Shown here: positions 63,388 to 64,000 of the stretch, one piece after another | Layout of the letters: every line of letters starts with the position of its first letter | Position numbering within the stretch: the stretch's first letter is position 1 | Source of the DNA: Nocardioides litoris | GTDB taxonomy: Bacteria; Actinomycetota; Actinomycetes; Propionibacteriales; Nocardioidaceae | Direction: 5' to 3' | Assembly: GCF_006346315.1 (NCBI RefSeq) | Contig: NZ_VDMR01000002.1 | Location: 682,001 to 746,000 of the forward strand | Length of the DNA: 64,000 nucleotides | Position numbers and translations under genes: made by a program | The notes under the pieces: model-generated | Databases searched by the model: none | Told to the model about the DNA's origin: nothing | Seen by the model: the letters and a program-made list of their open reading frames with translations, nothing else

Positions 63388-64000
63388 ATGAGCTGGAGTT
63401 TCGAGACGGACCCCGAGTTCCAGAAGGAGCTCGACTGGGTCGCCGAGTTCGTGGCCGAAGAGGTGGAGCCGCTCGACCACGTCGTCTGGCACGCCTGGGA
63501 CGTGGACCACCCGGTGCGCAAGGCGCTCATCCCCCCGCTGCAGCAGGTGGTCAAGGACCGTGGCCTCTGGGCTGCACACCTGGGTCCCGAGGTCGGAGGC
63601 AAGGGCTACGGCCAGGTGAAGCTCGCGCTGCTCAACGAGATCCTGGGACGCAGCCACTGCGGTCCCATCGTGTTCGGGTGCCAAGCACCCGACTCCGGCA
63701 ACGGTGAGATCCTCGCCCGCTTCGGCAACGAGGAACTGAAGAAGCGCTACCTGGACCCTCTGACCGACGGGGACATCGTCTCGGCGTTCTCGATGACCGA
63801 GCCCCAAGGCGGCTCGGACCCGTTGCAGTTCGTCACGCAGGCCGCGCTGGACGGCGACGAGTGGGTCGTCAACGGCGAGAAGTGGTTCAGCTCCCACGCA
63901 CGGTTTGCCTCGTTCCTGATTGTCCTCGCCGTCACCGACCCGAGCGCCCCACCCCACCAGCGGATGTCGATGTTCGTCGTCCCGGCCGACACCCCCGGCG
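63388..64000 (+). CDS. Acyl-CoA dehydrogenase, partial at the right edge
   Basis: 204 residues are visible from ATG 63388 (GAGGAG upstream). PEFQKELDWVAEFVAEEVEPLD, AHLGPEVGGKGYGQVKLALLNEILGRS, AFSMTEPQGGSDP and VVNGEKWFSSHARFASFLIVLA match the N-terminal and middle domains of the FAD-dependent family. The catalytic base lies beyond the edge. It introduces an alpha-beta double bond in an acyl-CoA. Next gene after the thiolase. Confidence 0.92.
   Translation, partial: MSWSFETDPEFQKELDWVAEFVAEEVEPLDHVVWHAWDVDHPVRKALIPPLQQVVKDRGLWAAHLGPEVGGKGYGQVKLALLNEILGRSHCGPIVFGCQAPDSGNGEILARFGNEELKKRYLDPLTDGDIVSAFSMTEPQGGSDPLQFVTQAALDGDEWVVNGEKWFSSHARFASFLIVLAVTDPSAPPHQRMSMFVVPADTPG

Overview
The window is high-GC DNA with strong G/C bias at third codon positions, GTG and TTG starts and many ATGA/GTGA start-stop overlaps. 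Several gene types point to an actinomycete: a CtaF-type cytochrome oxidase subunit IV, replication-relaxation proteins, and a DUF35/thiolase pair. A Nocardioidaceae-like host is my inference. There is no rRNA, complete tRNA or CRISPR array.

Left accessory region (1-17 kb). A truncated membrane-type gene, a DUF3644 protein with a HEPN-like Rx4H motif and a replication-relaxation protein are followed by 1.75 kb of non-coding repeats: a 23-bp G-rich tandem array, CTTTAC direct repeats and GCCGGGTGT repeats. Next come a coiled-coil protein plus a DUF4041/GIY-YIG protein, a voltage-gated-type K+ channel, a secreted protein, and a divergent TerD domain fused to a PD-(D/E)XK nuclease-like domain. 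A mobile-element module follows: replication-relaxation gene, excisionase, tyrosine integrase, and a divergent pair of distantly similar unknown genes around an inverted repeat, with small HTH proteins and a PPP-type phosphatase to the right.

Catabolic island (18.4-49.4 kb), bracketed by two closely related GntR/FCD regulators. It holds an MFS exporter, three SDRs, an AraC regulator, an orphan CtaF-like subunit, an orphan SufB with mosaic codon usage, AhpC/AhpF, and a branched-chain-type ABC transporter (livH-livM-SBP-livG-livF). It continues with a cyclase-family hydrolase, gamma-carbonic anhydrase, glycerate kinase, a two-subunit CoA transferase, a PEP-hydrolase-type TIM barrel, a Zn alcohol dehydrogenase, a three-subunit molybdenum hydroxylase, a Tm-1-like protein, a histidine phosphatase and a beta-keto acid cleavage enzyme (BKACE). 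My reading is uptake, oxidation, ring or amide hydrolysis, BKACE cleavage to acetoacetate, and CoA-transferase activation. The substrate is not identifiable from sequence. A palindrome, TCGATAATCGA, occurs at four island promoters and is a candidate operator for the GntR pair.

Scar region (49.4-56.2 kb). It has 27-bp repeats flanking a two-TM gene, a monooxygenase-type small protein, a broken arsR, two copies of a tRNA 3' end (probably tRNA-Thr) each with a terminator and a shared 38-bp repeat, a glycosyltransferase, a VOC/HxlR pair and a start-less coding remnant. This looks like serial integration and decay at a tRNA site.

Right cluster (56.2-64 kb). A second branched-chain-type ABC transporter (SBP, LivH, LivM-LivG fusion, LivF), a TetR regulator, a DUF35 OB-fold protein, a thiolase-like protein and an acyl-CoA dehydrogenase cut by the window edge. 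A 19-bp element containing TGACGTCAACTTC precedes both the transporter and the DUF35 gene, suggesting TetR co-regulation.
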